From Citricoccus sp. SGAir0253 (lineage in GTDB: Bacteria; Actinomycetota; Actinomycetes; Actinomycetales; Micrococcaceae), in contig NZ_CP039424.1 in assembly GCF_005877055.1 (NCBI RefSeq), forward strand, positions 2,852,001-2,916,000: a DNA stretch of 64,000 nt, in the 5' to 3' direction. Each line of letters starts with the position of its first letter. Within the stretch, counting starts at the first letter, position 1. Positions 15,952 through 23,986 of this stretch are shown here, one piece after another. The notes beneath the pieces are model-generated. The model was not told the DNA's origin, searched no databases, and worked only from the letters and a program-made list of their open reading frames with translations. A program made the translations under genes and the position numbers.

Positions 15952-16767
15952 TCACATGTCCATGCCGCCGTTGACGCCCCAGACCTGGCCGGTGATGTAG
16001 GAGGACTTGTCCGCGCACAGGAAGTGCACCACGCGGGCGATCTCGTCCGGGTTGGCCAGGCGGGCCATCGGGATCTTGCCCTTGATCTTCTCCAGGACCT
16101 TCTCCGGCACGGCCTCCACCATCTCCGTGTTCACGTAGCCCGGGGTGACGGAGTTGACCGTGACCCCGATCGAGTCCGGGCTCAGCTTGCCGGCGCGCTC
16201 GAGGTGGAACAGCGCCTCGCGGGCCAGGGTCTTGGTGAGCCCGAACAGGCCGGACTTGGACGCGGCGTAGTTGGCCTGGCCCACGTTGCCCATCTCGCCG
16301 ATGATCGAGGAGACGTTGACGATCCGGCCGGTGCCGCGCTCGAGCATGTGCTTCAGGGCGGCCTGGGCCATGTAGAAGGTGCCCGAGAGGTTGACCTGCA
16401 GGACCGCGTCCCAGTCGTCGTCCTCCATCTTCAGCACCGTGCGGTCCCGCGTGATGCCGGCGTTGTTGACGAGGATGTCGACCTTGCCGTGCTGCTCCAC
16501 CACGTCCGCGAACGTCTGGCGGGCGTCGGTGGCCTTGCCCACGTTGCCCGAGTGCACCGTGAAGGTGCCCTCGGGGAACTGGCGCTGCATCTCCTCCTGG
16601 AACTGGCGCGCACGCTCGTGGTCCCCGCCGTAGCCCATGGCCACGTCCGCGCCCTGCTCGGCGAGGCTGCGGGTGATGGCGGCCCCGATGCCGCGGGTGC
16701 CCCCCGTCACGAGGGCCGTGCGGCCGGCGAGCTTGTTTCCCTTGAGTCCGGTGGACTGTTCCGACAT
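15952..16767 (-). CDS. phaB: Acetoacetyl-CoA reductase (PHB biosynthesis)
   Basis: A 271-residue classical SDR predicted to reduce acetoacetyl-CoA to (R)-3-hydroxybutyryl-CoA with NADPH. It has the TGGTRGIG cofactor loop near residue 21, NNAGITRD near 100, the catalytic Tyr/Lys in YAASK, and the PhaB-type segment VTPGYVNTEMVEAVPEKVLEKI rather than the FabG equivalent. It lies 36 bases after phaC on the same strand. About 10 extra residues precede the Rossmann strand, and a short insertion near 190 (HLERAGKLSPDS) is longer than in Ralstonia PhaB. FabG activity in fatty acid synthesis is possible, but the context supports PhaB. Confidence 0.88.
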   Translation of the reverse strand: MSEQSTGLKGNKLAGRTALVTGGTRGIGAAITRSLAEQGADVAMGYGGDHERARQFQEEMQRQFPEGTFTVHSGNVGKATDARQTFADVVEQHGKVDILVNNAGITRDRTVLKMEDDDWDAVLQVNLSGTFYMAQAALKHMLERGTGRIVNVSSIIGEMGNVGQANYAASKSGLFGLTKTLAREALFHLERAGKLSPDSIGVTVNSVTPGYVNTEMVEAVPEKVLEKIKGKIPMARLANPDEIARVVHFLCADKSSYITGQVWGVNGGMDM

Positions 16768-16803
16768 GTGAGACTCCTTCGTCCGGTCTGTGTCGAGGCC
16801 CGG

Positions 16804-17880
16804 TCAGTCCGGGCGCTGCCCCTGGCTGCGGGGCGCGAGCCAGTCGTTGATGTGCGGCCAGATGTCCCCCCGGGCCCGGGACCCGGCCATCAGGCCGATG
16901 TGCCCGCCGACGCCGTCGAGGTGCTCCACGTCCGGGCTCTGGAGGACCTGCAGCAGGGGCAGCGTCCCCTCGCGCGGGGCGATGTGGTCCTTGGTGGCCG
17001 TGACCACCAGGATCGACTGGCGCAGGGCCGAGAGGTCCACGCGCTTGCCGCGCAGCCGCAGCCGGCCGGTGGCCAGGCGGTTCTCCTTGTAGATCCACGT
17101 GACCCACTGGCGGAACGCGCGCATGGGGAAGTTCGGGTTGTCCCGCACCCACTTGGCCATGGACTGGTAGGCGTCCCGGTTCACGGTGCCGTCCTGGACC
17201 TGGCGCCACAGCCGCAGCGGGGTGCCCACCATGTTCGGCACGGGCTTGAGCAGCTGGTTCACGGTGTCCACGTAGGACCCGGGCAGGTACTCGGCGTGCT
17301 GCTCGAGCCAGTCGGCGTCCAGCTCGTCGTGGCCCAGGAGGGTCTCATAGAGCGAGTTGGACGCGTCGAACGGCATGGTCAGCGGGATCCAGTTGCGCAC
17401 GGGGGCGTCCGGGGTGACCGCCAGGTACATGCCGGACAGCGCGGCGCCGATGCACCAGCCGATGAGGGTGATCTCCTCGGCGCCGCTCGTGCGGCGGACC
17501 TGCCGGATGGCGCGCGGCAGGAACTCCAGGGCGTAGTGCTCCAGGCCCGTGTCCGCGTCCTCCTCGTCGGCGTAGCCCCAGTCGACGAGGTAGACGTCGT
17601 AGCCCTCGTTCAGCAGGAACTCCACGAAGGAGTTGCCCGGGCGCAGGTCGAAGATGTCCGGGCGGTTGATCAGGGCGAACGTCAGCAGGATCGGGACCGG
17701 GTGGGTGCGCCGGGTGCTGCGGTAGCGGTAGAGGGTGGTCTTCCGGTAAGTCCAGACGACGTCCTTCGGGGTGACGCCGACCGGCGCGTCCGCCGTGGTG
17801 AGGCGGATGTTGGTGTACTGCAGCAGCGCGGAGGGGAACGTCACCAGGTCACGGAACGACGACCGCACGGGATCACTCAC
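16804..17880 (-). CDS. phaC: Class III/IV-type PHA synthase catalytic subunit
   Basis: A 358-residue polymerase predicted to join 3-hydroxyacyl-CoA into polyhydroxyalkanoate. The lipase-like box is GWCIGA with Cys143; D298 (TKDHIAP) and H327 (GGHIGLM) complete the triad. Length and residue spacing match the short class III enzymes (Allochromatium PhaC: 149/302/331) and not the roughly 590-residue class I type. Such enzymes need a PhaE or PhaR partner, and the gene just upstream encodes a suitable one. The GTG start lies inside the end of that gene (8-base overlap), so translation is coupled and subunit ratios are likely fixed. phaB follows after 36 bases. Confidence 0.88.
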   Translation of the reverse strand: MSDPVRSSFRDLVTFPSALLQYTNIRLTTADAPVGVTPKDVVWTYRKTTLYRYRSTRRTHPVPILLTFALINRPDIFDLRPGNSFVEFLLNEGYDVYLVDWGYADEEDADTGLEHYALEFLPRAIRQVRRTSGAEEITLIGWCIGAALSGMYLAVTPDAPVRNWIPLTMPFDASNSLYETLLGHDELDADWLEQHAEYLPGSYVDTVNQLLKPVPNMVGTPLRLWRQVQDGTVNRDAYQSMAKWVRDNPNFPMRAFRQWVTWIYKENRLATGRLRLRGKRVDLSALRQSILVVTATKDHIAPREGTLPLLQVLQSPDVEHLDGVGGHIGLMAGSRARGDIWPHINDWLAPRSQGQRPD

Positions 17881-18292
17881 CCTGCTTGCGGGCCGGGCGC
17901 GAGGCCCCGGAGGTCCGCGACTGCTGGGTGGACTGCTGGGTGGCCTGCTCGGCGGACTGCTCCGCGTGGCGGGCGCGCTCGGCGGCCAGCTCGTCCTCGA
18001 GCCGCTCCACGGTCTCCAGGACCATCTCCAGCTTGTCCTCGGAGCGGGCGAGCTGGCGGTGCAGGGAGGTCACGTCCGCCCGGCTGGCGATCCGGGCGTT
18101 GCGCAACGCCAGGTCCGCCATCTCGTTGCCGATCCGCTGCATGGCCACGAGGTTCCCGGCGGTCTGCGAGAGCATCGCCCCGAAGGAGCGGGAGTTGACC
18201 ACCTCCTCCAGGCCCGGCGCCGCGGCGGCGAGGAAGTCGTCGACGTACTGGCGGAACACGTTGGCTCCCTGGGATCCGGATGCCTCGGCCAT
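17873..18292 (-). CDS. Short PhaE/PhaR-like subunit of PHA synthase
   Basis: A 139-residue, helical, coiled-coil-prone protein. Residues about 60-105 (IGNEMADLALRNARIASRADVTSLH, then a Leu/Glu heptad run ERLEDELAAERARH) resemble the conserved C-terminal segment of PhaE, where a short xxSRxDVxxLxxxL stretch docks on PhaC. Class III PhaE is usually about 350 residues and class IV PhaR about 200, so this is a reduced version. The C-terminal 35 residues are Gln/Ser/Thr-rich and probably disordered. It heads the operon and overlaps phaC. A plain coiled-coil phasin is the alternative, but the coupling to phaC favours a synthase subunit. Confidence 0.75.
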   Translation of the reverse strand: MAEASGSQGANVFRQYVDDFLAAAAPGLEEVVNSRSFGAMLSQTAGNLVAMQRIGNEMADLALRNARIASRADVTSLHRQLARSEDKLEMVLETVERLEDELAAERARHAEQSAEQATQQSTQQSRTSGASRPARKQGE

Positions 18293-18651
18293 GTGGCCCC
18301 CTTCTGCGGTCGCGACGGCCCCGAGCCGTCAGCGTCACGGTCTGTTGGCGATCTGCCGCGCTCATCGTACATATCGGCCTGCGTGAGGCGGATCACGATC
18401 GATTCATGTGACGCAACCTCGCCGCCGGCGTCCCGGCCGGCGTCCCCGCCGCCGACCGGTCGCCGTCCCGTCCCCGCCCCCGGCGTTGTCCCAGTCTTCA
18501 CGGGGAGTTGGCCCGGCGCTCCCCCGCACGTCGCCCGCGGACCGGGCGGGGAGACCGGGGCCCGGACCCGCGGGAGGACCGCACCGCCGTCCGCCGCGGG
18601 ACGCCCGCCGGCCGGGCCGCGCGGGCCGGCGGCTCTGGGAGACTGGGAGGC
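18293..18651. promoter_or_regulatory. Divergent intergenic region between PHA operon and rRNA/tRNA modification gene
   Basis: A 359-base gap. The part near the PHA operon has an AT-richer stretch (about 18362-18412) containing TACATATC, CGATCGATT (18396-18404, shared with the upstream region of the PhaZ/PhaC-like gene) and ATGTGAC (18406-18412), the inverted form of the GTCACAT seen twice in the KASIII/XRE region. The remaining 230 bases are GC-rich with no recognisable signal. Confidence 0.4.
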
Positions 18652-19776
18652 GTGTCCCAGCCCTCCCCCCTGCCCGTCCGCGACGGCGTCAACGCCACCC
18701 GCCTCCGGCTGCCGGACTCCGGCTGGCCCACCGTCCTCGACTACGTGCTGCACCGCTGGGGCCACGTGGACCCGGAGGGCATCGTGGACCGCTTCCGCAC
18801 CGGCGAGGTCCGGGCCGCGGACGGCACGGTGATCACCGAGACCACGCCGCTGGGCGTCCACGGGTCCGTCTGGTACTACCGCTCGGTCCCCCGCGAGGAC
18901 CCCATCCCCTTCGATCTCGAGGTGCTGCACCGGGACGAGCACCTCGTGGTGGCGGACAAGCCCCACTTCCTGCCCACCACCCCCGGCGGGCGGTTCGTGC
19001 AGGAGTCCGCGCTCGTGCGCCTGCGCAACCGGCTGGGGCTGGACCACCTGGTGCCCATCCACCGCCTGGACCGGGCGACGGCCGGCGTCGTGATGTTCTC
19101 CACCGACCCGGACACGCGCGGCGCCTACCAGGTGCTGTTCGAGCGCCGCCAGGTCTGGAAGCAGTACGAGGCGGTCTCCGCCCTCGGCCCGCTCCCCGTC
19201 CCGGCCCCCGGCCCGCGGGAGCCGCGGGATCCCGACGGCGGCCGCGCCCCGGGCGCGGAGGGCACCGACGGAGTCGATCCCGAGGGCACGGGCCCCGAGG
19301 ACGTCGCCGCCCTCGTCCACCGGTTCCCGCTGACCTACCGCAACCGGATGGACAAGGTGAAGGGCGTGCTCACGGCGCGCACCCTGGACTACCCGCCGCT
19401 GCACTCGGGCCGGGCCCCCGGCACGCCGGCCCGGCGGGGCCGGCGGACCAACCGGCCGACCGTCGGGGCGAACGCGGAGACGCGCATCGAGCTGATCGGC
19501 ACGGGGGTCTCCGCGGGCACGTGGGCGGGGGCCGCCGTCGGGCACTTCCGGCTGTTCCCGCGCACCGGGCGCACCCACCAGCTGCGCGTGCACCTCGCGG
19601 CGCTCGGCCTGGGCATCCTCAACGACCCCTTCTATCCCGAGCTGCTGGACGTCGCCCCGGACGACTACGACCGCCCCCTGCAGCTGCTGGCGCACACGAT
19701 CGGCTTCACCGACCCGCTGACCGGCCGCGAGCGGCGGTTCGGCTCCGGGCTGCGGCTACGAGAGCGGCCGGCGTGA
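18652..19776 (+). CDS. RluA-family RNA pseudouridine synthase
   Basis: A 374-residue RluA-type enzyme that isomerises uridine in rRNA or tRNA. The catalytic block HRLDRATAGVVMF (near residue 140, catalytic Asp in HRLD) and the RTGRTHQLRVHLAALGLGI block near 300 are diagnostic. An insertion of about 45 Gly/Pro/Asp-rich residues (near 180-225) splits the catalytic domain and appears to be a disordered loop. The GTG start is preceded by GGGAGG at very short spacing and GGGAGA further up; an upstream start is possible but would add only low-complexity Arg/Ala sequence. The stop overlaps the next start by 4 bases. Confidence 0.88.
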   Translation: MSQPSPLPVRDGVNATRLRLPDSGWPTVLDYVLHRWGHVDPEGIVDRFRTGEVRAADGTVITETTPLGVHGSVWYYRSVPREDPIPFDLEVLHRDEHLVVADKPHFLPTTPGGRFVQESALVRLRNRLGLDHLVPIHRLDRATAGVVMFSTDPDTRGAYQVLFERRQVWKQYEAVSALGPLPVPAPGPREPRDPDGGRAPGAEGTDGVDPEGTGPEDVAALVHRFPLTYRNRMDKVKGVLTARTLDYPPLHSGRAPGTPARRGRRTNRPTVGANAETRIELIGTGVSAGTWAGAAVGHFRLFPRTGRTHQLRVHLAALGLGILNDPFYPELLDVAPDDYDRPLQLLAHTIGFTDPLTGRERRFGSGLRLRERPA

Positions 19777-20375
19777 GCGGCCTCGACGCCGGCTGGGTCG
19801 CCTCCCTGGGGTGGTGGTTCCACCCGCTGACCGCCCTGCTGGTCGCCCTCGACGCCCCCGTCCCGCCCGTGCCGAGCGAGCTGTTCGTCATCGGCTCCGG
19901 GGCGCTGGCGGACCGGGGCGCGGTGGGCCTCGTGCCGTCCGTGCTGGCCGCCTGGCTCGGCTGCTGGGCCGGGGACGCGGGGCTGTACGCCCTGTTCCGC
20001 TACCGGCTCACCCGCCTGCTGGACCGGGCCTCGTGGGGCCAGCGCGTCCACCGCGGCATCCTGCGCCTGCTGGACCGGGCCGGGCCCGCCCCGAGCTACG
20101 CCACGCTGTCCGTGCTGCGCTTCGTCTCCGGCGGGCGGACCGCCTCGATGGCCGCGGCCGGGATCGCCCGGCTCCCGTGGCCGGCGTTCCTCGTCCTCTC
20201 GGGGGCCGGGTCCCTCGCCTGGGCCGCCTGGATGGTGGGCCTGGGCTGGGCCACGGGCAGCGCGACTGGCCTTCCGACATGGGCCAGCGCGGTGGTGGGG
20301 ATGGGATTGGGTACCCTTGCAGGGTTGGTCATTGCGGGCGTGATCGCCGTCCGGCGACGCTCCAGGGAGGGATGA
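19773..20375 (+). CDS. DedA-family membrane protein
   Basis: A 200-residue integral membrane protein of the DedA/SNARE-associated family, proposed to act in lipid scrambling or proton-linked transport. The PPVPSELFVIGSGALAD block (family motif with a Pro-rich loop and acidic residue) and the later VLRFVSGGRTASMAAAGIA with its conserved Arg-x-x-x-Gly-Gly-Arg are visible. There are roughly five hydrophobic segments, the last at residues 165-190 before a basic tail. The GTG start overlaps the preceding stop (GTGA), and the next gene starts right after its stop, so the three genes form one operon. Confidence 0.85.
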   Translation: MSGLDAGWVASLGWWFHPLTALLVALDAPVPPVPSELFVIGSGALADRGAVGLVPSVLAAWLGCWAGDAGLYALFRYRLTRLLDRASWGQRVHRGILRLLDRAGPAPSYATLSVLRFVSGGRTASMAAAGIARLPWPAFLVLSGAGSLAWAAWMVGLGWATGSATGLPTWASAVVGMGLGTLAGLVIAGVIAVRRRSREG

Positions 20376-22226
20376 ATGGCGGACGAGACGTCCTCTTCCT
20401 CTGCCGCGCTGCACCGCTTGAAGGCCGCGGCGGACACGTCCTCCGGCCCGGGGAACACCGGACCGGAGGCAGGGTCGAGCCCCGGGGACGTGCCCCGGCC
20501 CGACGGCCCGGCCGCCGGTCCCACGGACAAGGCCGCCCCCGCCGAGCGCGGACCCGCCCCCGGCATGCCCCGCCTGCGCCACGCCAACCTGCGTGAGCCG
20601 GTGCGCCGCCGCGAGTCCCTCAACGACTGGCTGGACGGGCTCGGCGAGCCCGACTGGGAGAAGGTCAGCGACTCCATCTACCACTCCCCCACGAACGCCA
20701 AGGCCGCGTACGAGCAGGCCAAGGTGCGCCTGGCCGAGGAGCGCGAACGGCGCGCCGAGGAGCGGCGCCGGGCGGAGATCGCGCGCCGGGAGGCCGCCGC
20801 GCGGGCCGAGGCCGCCCGGATCGAGGCCGAGCGCCTCGCCGAGGAGGAGCGACTGGAGGCCGAGCGCCGGGCCGCCGCGCGCGCCGAGGCGGAGCGCCTG
20901 GCCGCGTACCGCCGCGCCCAGGAGGAGGCCCGGCTCGAGGCCGAGCGCCGGGCCGAGGAGGAGGCCCGCCGGGAGGCGGAGCGGCTGCTGGAGCTCCAGC
21001 GCGCCGAGGAGGAGGCGCTGCGCCAGGAGATGGAGCGCCAGGAGTACCAGGAGTGGCTTGAGCGCCAGCGCGAGCGGGAGACCTGGGCCCTGCAGACGGC
21101 CGCCCGCGAGGCCGACGGCATCGACTGGGTGCCCCCGGCCGAGCGCCGCCCGCTGCTCGAGGAGCGCGGCGAGGACCTGACGGACGCGGAGCTGCTGGAC
21201 CGCGCCCGGGCGTCCCTGCCGGAGTGGCGGCACCGGGACCGCATCGCGGAGAAGGCGGCCGCCATCCAGGCCGCCACCCTGCGCACCATGACCGGGCCGG
21301 AGTCGGCGGACGGGGACGAGGACGAACCGCCGGCGGTGCGCTACATCCCGCCCTACAACCTGCCCTCCCGCGAACCCGATCCCCGGCCCACCGTCCTGGA
21401 CGCGCTCCGGCGGGCCGTGGTGACCGTGTCCTGGCTCGCCTTCGTGGTCGGCGGGGTCTACGGGGTCGGGCTGCTCGGCGTGGACGGGACCGGCCCGTGG
21501 CTGCACGAGCTGCACGGTGGCCGGTTCGCCGGCGACTACTCGATGCTCTCCATGCAGTCCTGGGCCCAGCTGGTCTGGCCCCTGCTGTGGCTGGCGCTGG
21601 GCGTGTACACGGTGCACCAGTGGATGCCCTCCCAGGCCTCCGCCGCCCGCCAGCGGGCCACCGGCTGGCGGATGTCCGCGGCGATGCTGGCCGCCGTCGG
21701 GTGGTTCGTCATCGCCCGCACCGGGGTGATGCTCGGCGTGGAGCTCGTGGTCTGGCTGGCGCTGACGTACCTGCTCGTGGACGTGGTGCACCAGCTGAAC
21801 CTCTACACCGCGCGCACCCGCACGGAGCGGGCGCTGACGGACGGGATGATCGGGCTCTACGCCGGCTGGGCGGTCATCCACGCCGCCACCAACCTGTCCA
21901 TCTGGCTGCAGTCCCTGGGCGTGAACCTGCTGTGGATCCCCGGGGCCGTCTGGGCGGTGCTGGCCATCATCGTGGTGGTGTGGGGCACCGCCATGATGTC
22001 CATGACCGAGCGCGGGCGCATCACCATCGCCCTCGGCCTGGCATGGGGCCTCGCGGCCATCCTGGTCCCGCGGCTCGTGGGCACCATGCACTCCGTGTGG
22101 GTGGCGATCATGGCCGCGATGGGGCTGTTCGTGGTGCTGCTGGCCACGGAGAACCGGCGCTACCGGATCAACCACGCCGAGCACCGTGCCGCCCTGGGCC
22201 ACGTGGTGGACGCGGACGACTTCTGA
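20376..22226 (+). CDS. Coiled-coil plus multi-pass membrane protein, function unknown
   Basis: A 616-residue protein in three parts. Residues 1-85 are low-complexity and polar. Residues about 115-250 are an extremely Glu/Arg/Ala-rich single helix or coiled coil with repeated AERxAEEE-type units. Residues about 345-605 contain about eight hydrophobic segments separated by short loops. The membrane part has Trp-rich helices (WPLLWLALGVYTVHQW, LTDGMIGLYAGWAVIHAA) that remind me of actinobacterial TspO/MBR-like proteins; this is a resemblance by eye only. A cytosolic helix tethered to a membrane sensor domain would fit a scaffold or sensor. The ATG directly follows the DedA stop, so expression is coupled. 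Confidence 0.8.
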   Translation: MADETSSSSAALHRLKAAADTSSGPGNTGPEAGSSPGDVPRPDGPAAGPTDKAAPAERGPAPGMPRLRHANLREPVRRRESLNDWLDGLGEPDWEKVSDSIYHSPTNAKAAYEQAKVRLAEERERRAEERRRAEIARREAAARAEAARIEAERLAEEERLEAERRAAARAEAERLAAYRRAQEEARLEAERRAEEEARREAERLLELQRAEEEALRQEMERQEYQEWLERQRERETWALQTAAREADGIDWVPPAERRPLLEERGEDLTDAELLDRARASLPEWRHRDRIAEKAAAIQAATLRTMTGPESADGDEDEPPAVRYIPPYNLPSREPDPRPTVLDALRRAVVTVSWLAFVVGGVYGVGLLGVDGTGPWLHELHGGRFAGDYSMLSMQSWAQLVWPLLWLALGVYTVHQWMPSQASAARQRATGWRMSAAMLAAVGWFVIARTGVMLGVELVVWLALTYLLVDVVHQLNLYTARTRTERALTDGMIGLYAGWAVIHAATNLSIWLQSLGVNLLWIPGAVWAVLAIIVVVWGTAMMSMTERGRITIALGLAWGLAAILVPRLVGTMHSVWVAIMAAMGLFVVLLATENRRYRINHAEHRAALGHVVDADDF

Positions 22227-22236
22227 CCGTCCCCCA

Positions 22237-22282
22237 CCGGTCGGCCCCACCGGTCGGCCCCTCCGGTCGGCCCCTCCGGTCT
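22237..22282. repeat. 13-bp tandem repeat
   Basis: About 3.5 copies of CCGGTCGGCCCC plus A or T, directly after the membrane-protein stop. Copies differ only at the last base. It can fold weakly and may serve as a termination zone between convergent genes. No coding role is seen. Confidence 0.7.
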
Positions 22283-22307
22283 GCCGCCCGGGCCCGGCCG
22301 GCCGGCG

Positions 22308-22616
22308 TCAGCCGACCGGCTGCCACCGGCCGCGGACGCGGCGCAGCACCTCGGCCCGGCCGGTCGTGGCGACCTCCGCCACCGCCTGGCGCATGCGCGC
22401 GGCCGCGGCGAGCGCGGCCCGGTCCTCGCCGGCCCACGTGGACTCCGGCACGGTGAACCGCAGCACGATCCGCGGCACGCGCGCCACCACCTCCAGGTCC
22501 TTCGCCTCCACCGTGTACGCGGCCGCGAGGGCGGCCTCGGCGGCGGCCATGACCTCCTCCGGGGCGTGGCCGGGCAGCAGGTCCCCGATCGGCAGCCGGG
22601 CGCGGAAGGAGGGCAT
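22308..22616 (-). CDS. Small conserved-looking hypothetical protein
   Basis: A 102-residue protein: MPSFRARLPIGDLLPG at the N-terminus, then an Ala-rich helix (PEEVMAAAEAALAAAYTVEAKDLEV), a beta segment (VPRIVLRFTVP) and a second Ala-rich helix. Charge and hydrophobicity patterns look like a folded ferredoxin-like alpha-beta domain rather than a chance frame, and no better frame covers this stretch. It is alone on the minus strand between two plus-strand units. I do not recognise a family. Confidence 0.65.
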   Translation of the reverse strand: MPSFRARLPIGDLLPGHAPEEVMAAAEAALAAAYTVEAKDLEVVARVPRIVLRFTVPESTWAGEDRAALAAAARMRQAVAEVATTGRAEVLRRVRGRWQPVG

Positions 22617-22675
22617 GGGGCCAGTCTAGGGACCGGCCCGCGGCGGGGACCCCGGAGGGCCAGGTGACCGGGCGG

Positions 22676-22720
22676 CGGAGGTGCCGCGGAGGTGCCGCGG
22701 AGGTTGCCGCGGAGGCGCCG
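22676..22720. repeat. 11-bp tandem repeat upstream of OYE gene
   Basis: Four copies of CGGAGGTGCCG (third copy has one extra T, fourth has C for T) end 37 bases before the flavoprotein ATG. Each copy contains GGAGGTG, a near-perfect anti-Shine-Dalgarno complement, so four ribosome-binding-like sites stand in a row. Confidence 0.75.
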
Positions 22721-22757
22721 AGGAATACCACCGCGTCATCGCGTGGTTGTGCCCGGC

Positions 22758-23951
22758 ATGACCGTTCTCCTCGATCCCGTCCAGCTGGCCGGCCGCACCC
22801 TGCGCAACCGGCTGGTCCTGCCCCCCATGTGCCAGTACACCGTCACCGCCAAGGACGGGGTGCCCGGCCCGTGGCACCTGGCCCACCTCGGGGCCCGCGC
22901 CGCCGGCGGCTTCGGGATGGTGGTGGCCGAGGCCACCGCGGTGACGGCCGAGGGCCGGATCTCGGACCAGGACACCGGCCTATGGAACGACGCCCAGCGC
23001 GACGCGTGGGCCCCGATCGCCGACTTCATCCGCTCCCAGGGGGCGCTGCCCGCCGTCCAGCTCGCCCACGCCGGCTCCAAGGCCTCCACGTGGCCCGGCC
23101 ACCCCGGGTACCCCGCCGACGGCATCCCGCTGGACGAGGGCGGCTGGGAGACCGTCTCCCCCTCCGGGATCCCCGCCGTGTCCGCCGTCGGCCCCACCCG
23201 CGAGCTGACCGGCGCGGAGATCGAGGGCCTCGTCGAGGCCTTCGCGGCCGCCGCCCGGCGGGCGGACGAGGCCGGGTTCGAGGCCGTGCAGGTGCACGGC
23301 GCGCACGGCTACATCATCCACCAGTTCCTCTCCCCCGTCACCAACCACCGCACCGACGAGTGGGGCGGGTCCTTCGAGAACCGCACGCGCTTCGTGCGCC
23401 GCGTGGTGGAGGCCGTGCGCGCCGCCTGGCCGGCGGACAAGGTCCTGGGCCTGCGCCTGTCCGGCTCCGACTGGCTCGAGGGCAGCTGGGGCGAGGAGGA
23501 CACCGTGCGCCTGGTGCGCGAGCTCGTCCCGCTCGGCCTGGACTGGGTGGACGTGTCCTCCGGCGGAATCGGGGACACGTACCACGGGCCGAAGGGCCCC
23601 GCCTACCAGGTCCCGCTCGCCGAGGCCGTCCGCACCGGCACCGCGGACCTGGCCCTGGGCCCCGGCCGCGGGACCCCGGATCCCGACGGCGGCGCGCGGC
23701 GGCTGTTCGTCTCCGCCGTCGGCTCGATCACCGACCCGGAGCTCGCCGAGTCCGTGGTGGCCGAGGGCCGGGCGGACGCCGTGTGCATCGGCCGGGCCGC
23801 CCTCGTGCACCCGAACTGGCCGGTGGAGGCCGCCGAGTCCCTCGGGAACGAGCGGTACCGCCAGCTGGCGGCCCCGGCCTACCACCGCGGCTCGTGGGGG
23901 CGCGTGTCCACGCCGCTGCGCCAGGCCGCGGCCGTGGGCGCGTCCGCCTAG
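22758..23951 (+). CDS. Old yellow enzyme family NADH:flavin oxidoreductase (YqjM-like)
   Basis: A 397-residue FMN-dependent ene-reductase. The YqjM-class features are visible: PPMCQYT near the N-terminus with the flavin-tuning Cys, the substrate-binding pair in HGAHGYIIHQFLSP, RTDEWGGSFENR, and the FMN-phosphate loop near GRAALVHPNWP. These enzymes reduce activated C=C bonds with NAD(P)H and often answer thiol or electrophile stress. An insertion (LALGPGRGTPDPDGGARR) near residues 300-320 is unlike YqjM. The ATG at 22758 is chosen because the family starts close to it; no strong ribosome site is adjacent, but a GGAGG repeat lies upstream. Confidence 0.9.
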   Translation: MTVLLDPVQLAGRTLRNRLVLPPMCQYTVTAKDGVPGPWHLAHLGARAAGGFGMVVAEATAVTAEGRISDQDTGLWNDAQRDAWAPIADFIRSQGALPAVQLAHAGSKASTWPGHPGYPADGIPLDEGGWETVSPSGIPAVSAVGPTRELTGAEIEGLVEAFAAAARRADEAGFEAVQVHGAHGYIIHQFLSPVTNHRTDEWGGSFENRTRFVRRVVEAVRAAWPADKVLGLRLSGSDWLEGSWGEEDTVRLVRELVPLGLDWVDVSSGGIGDTYHGPKGPAYQVPLAEAVRTGTADLALGPGRGTPDPDGGARRLFVSAVGSITDPELAESVVAEGRADAVCIGRAALVHPNWPVEAAESLGNERYRQLAAPAYHRGSWGRVSTPLRQAAAVGASA

Positions 23952-23986
23952 CCGTACGGACCCGGCGGGCGGGCTAGCCTGAGCCC

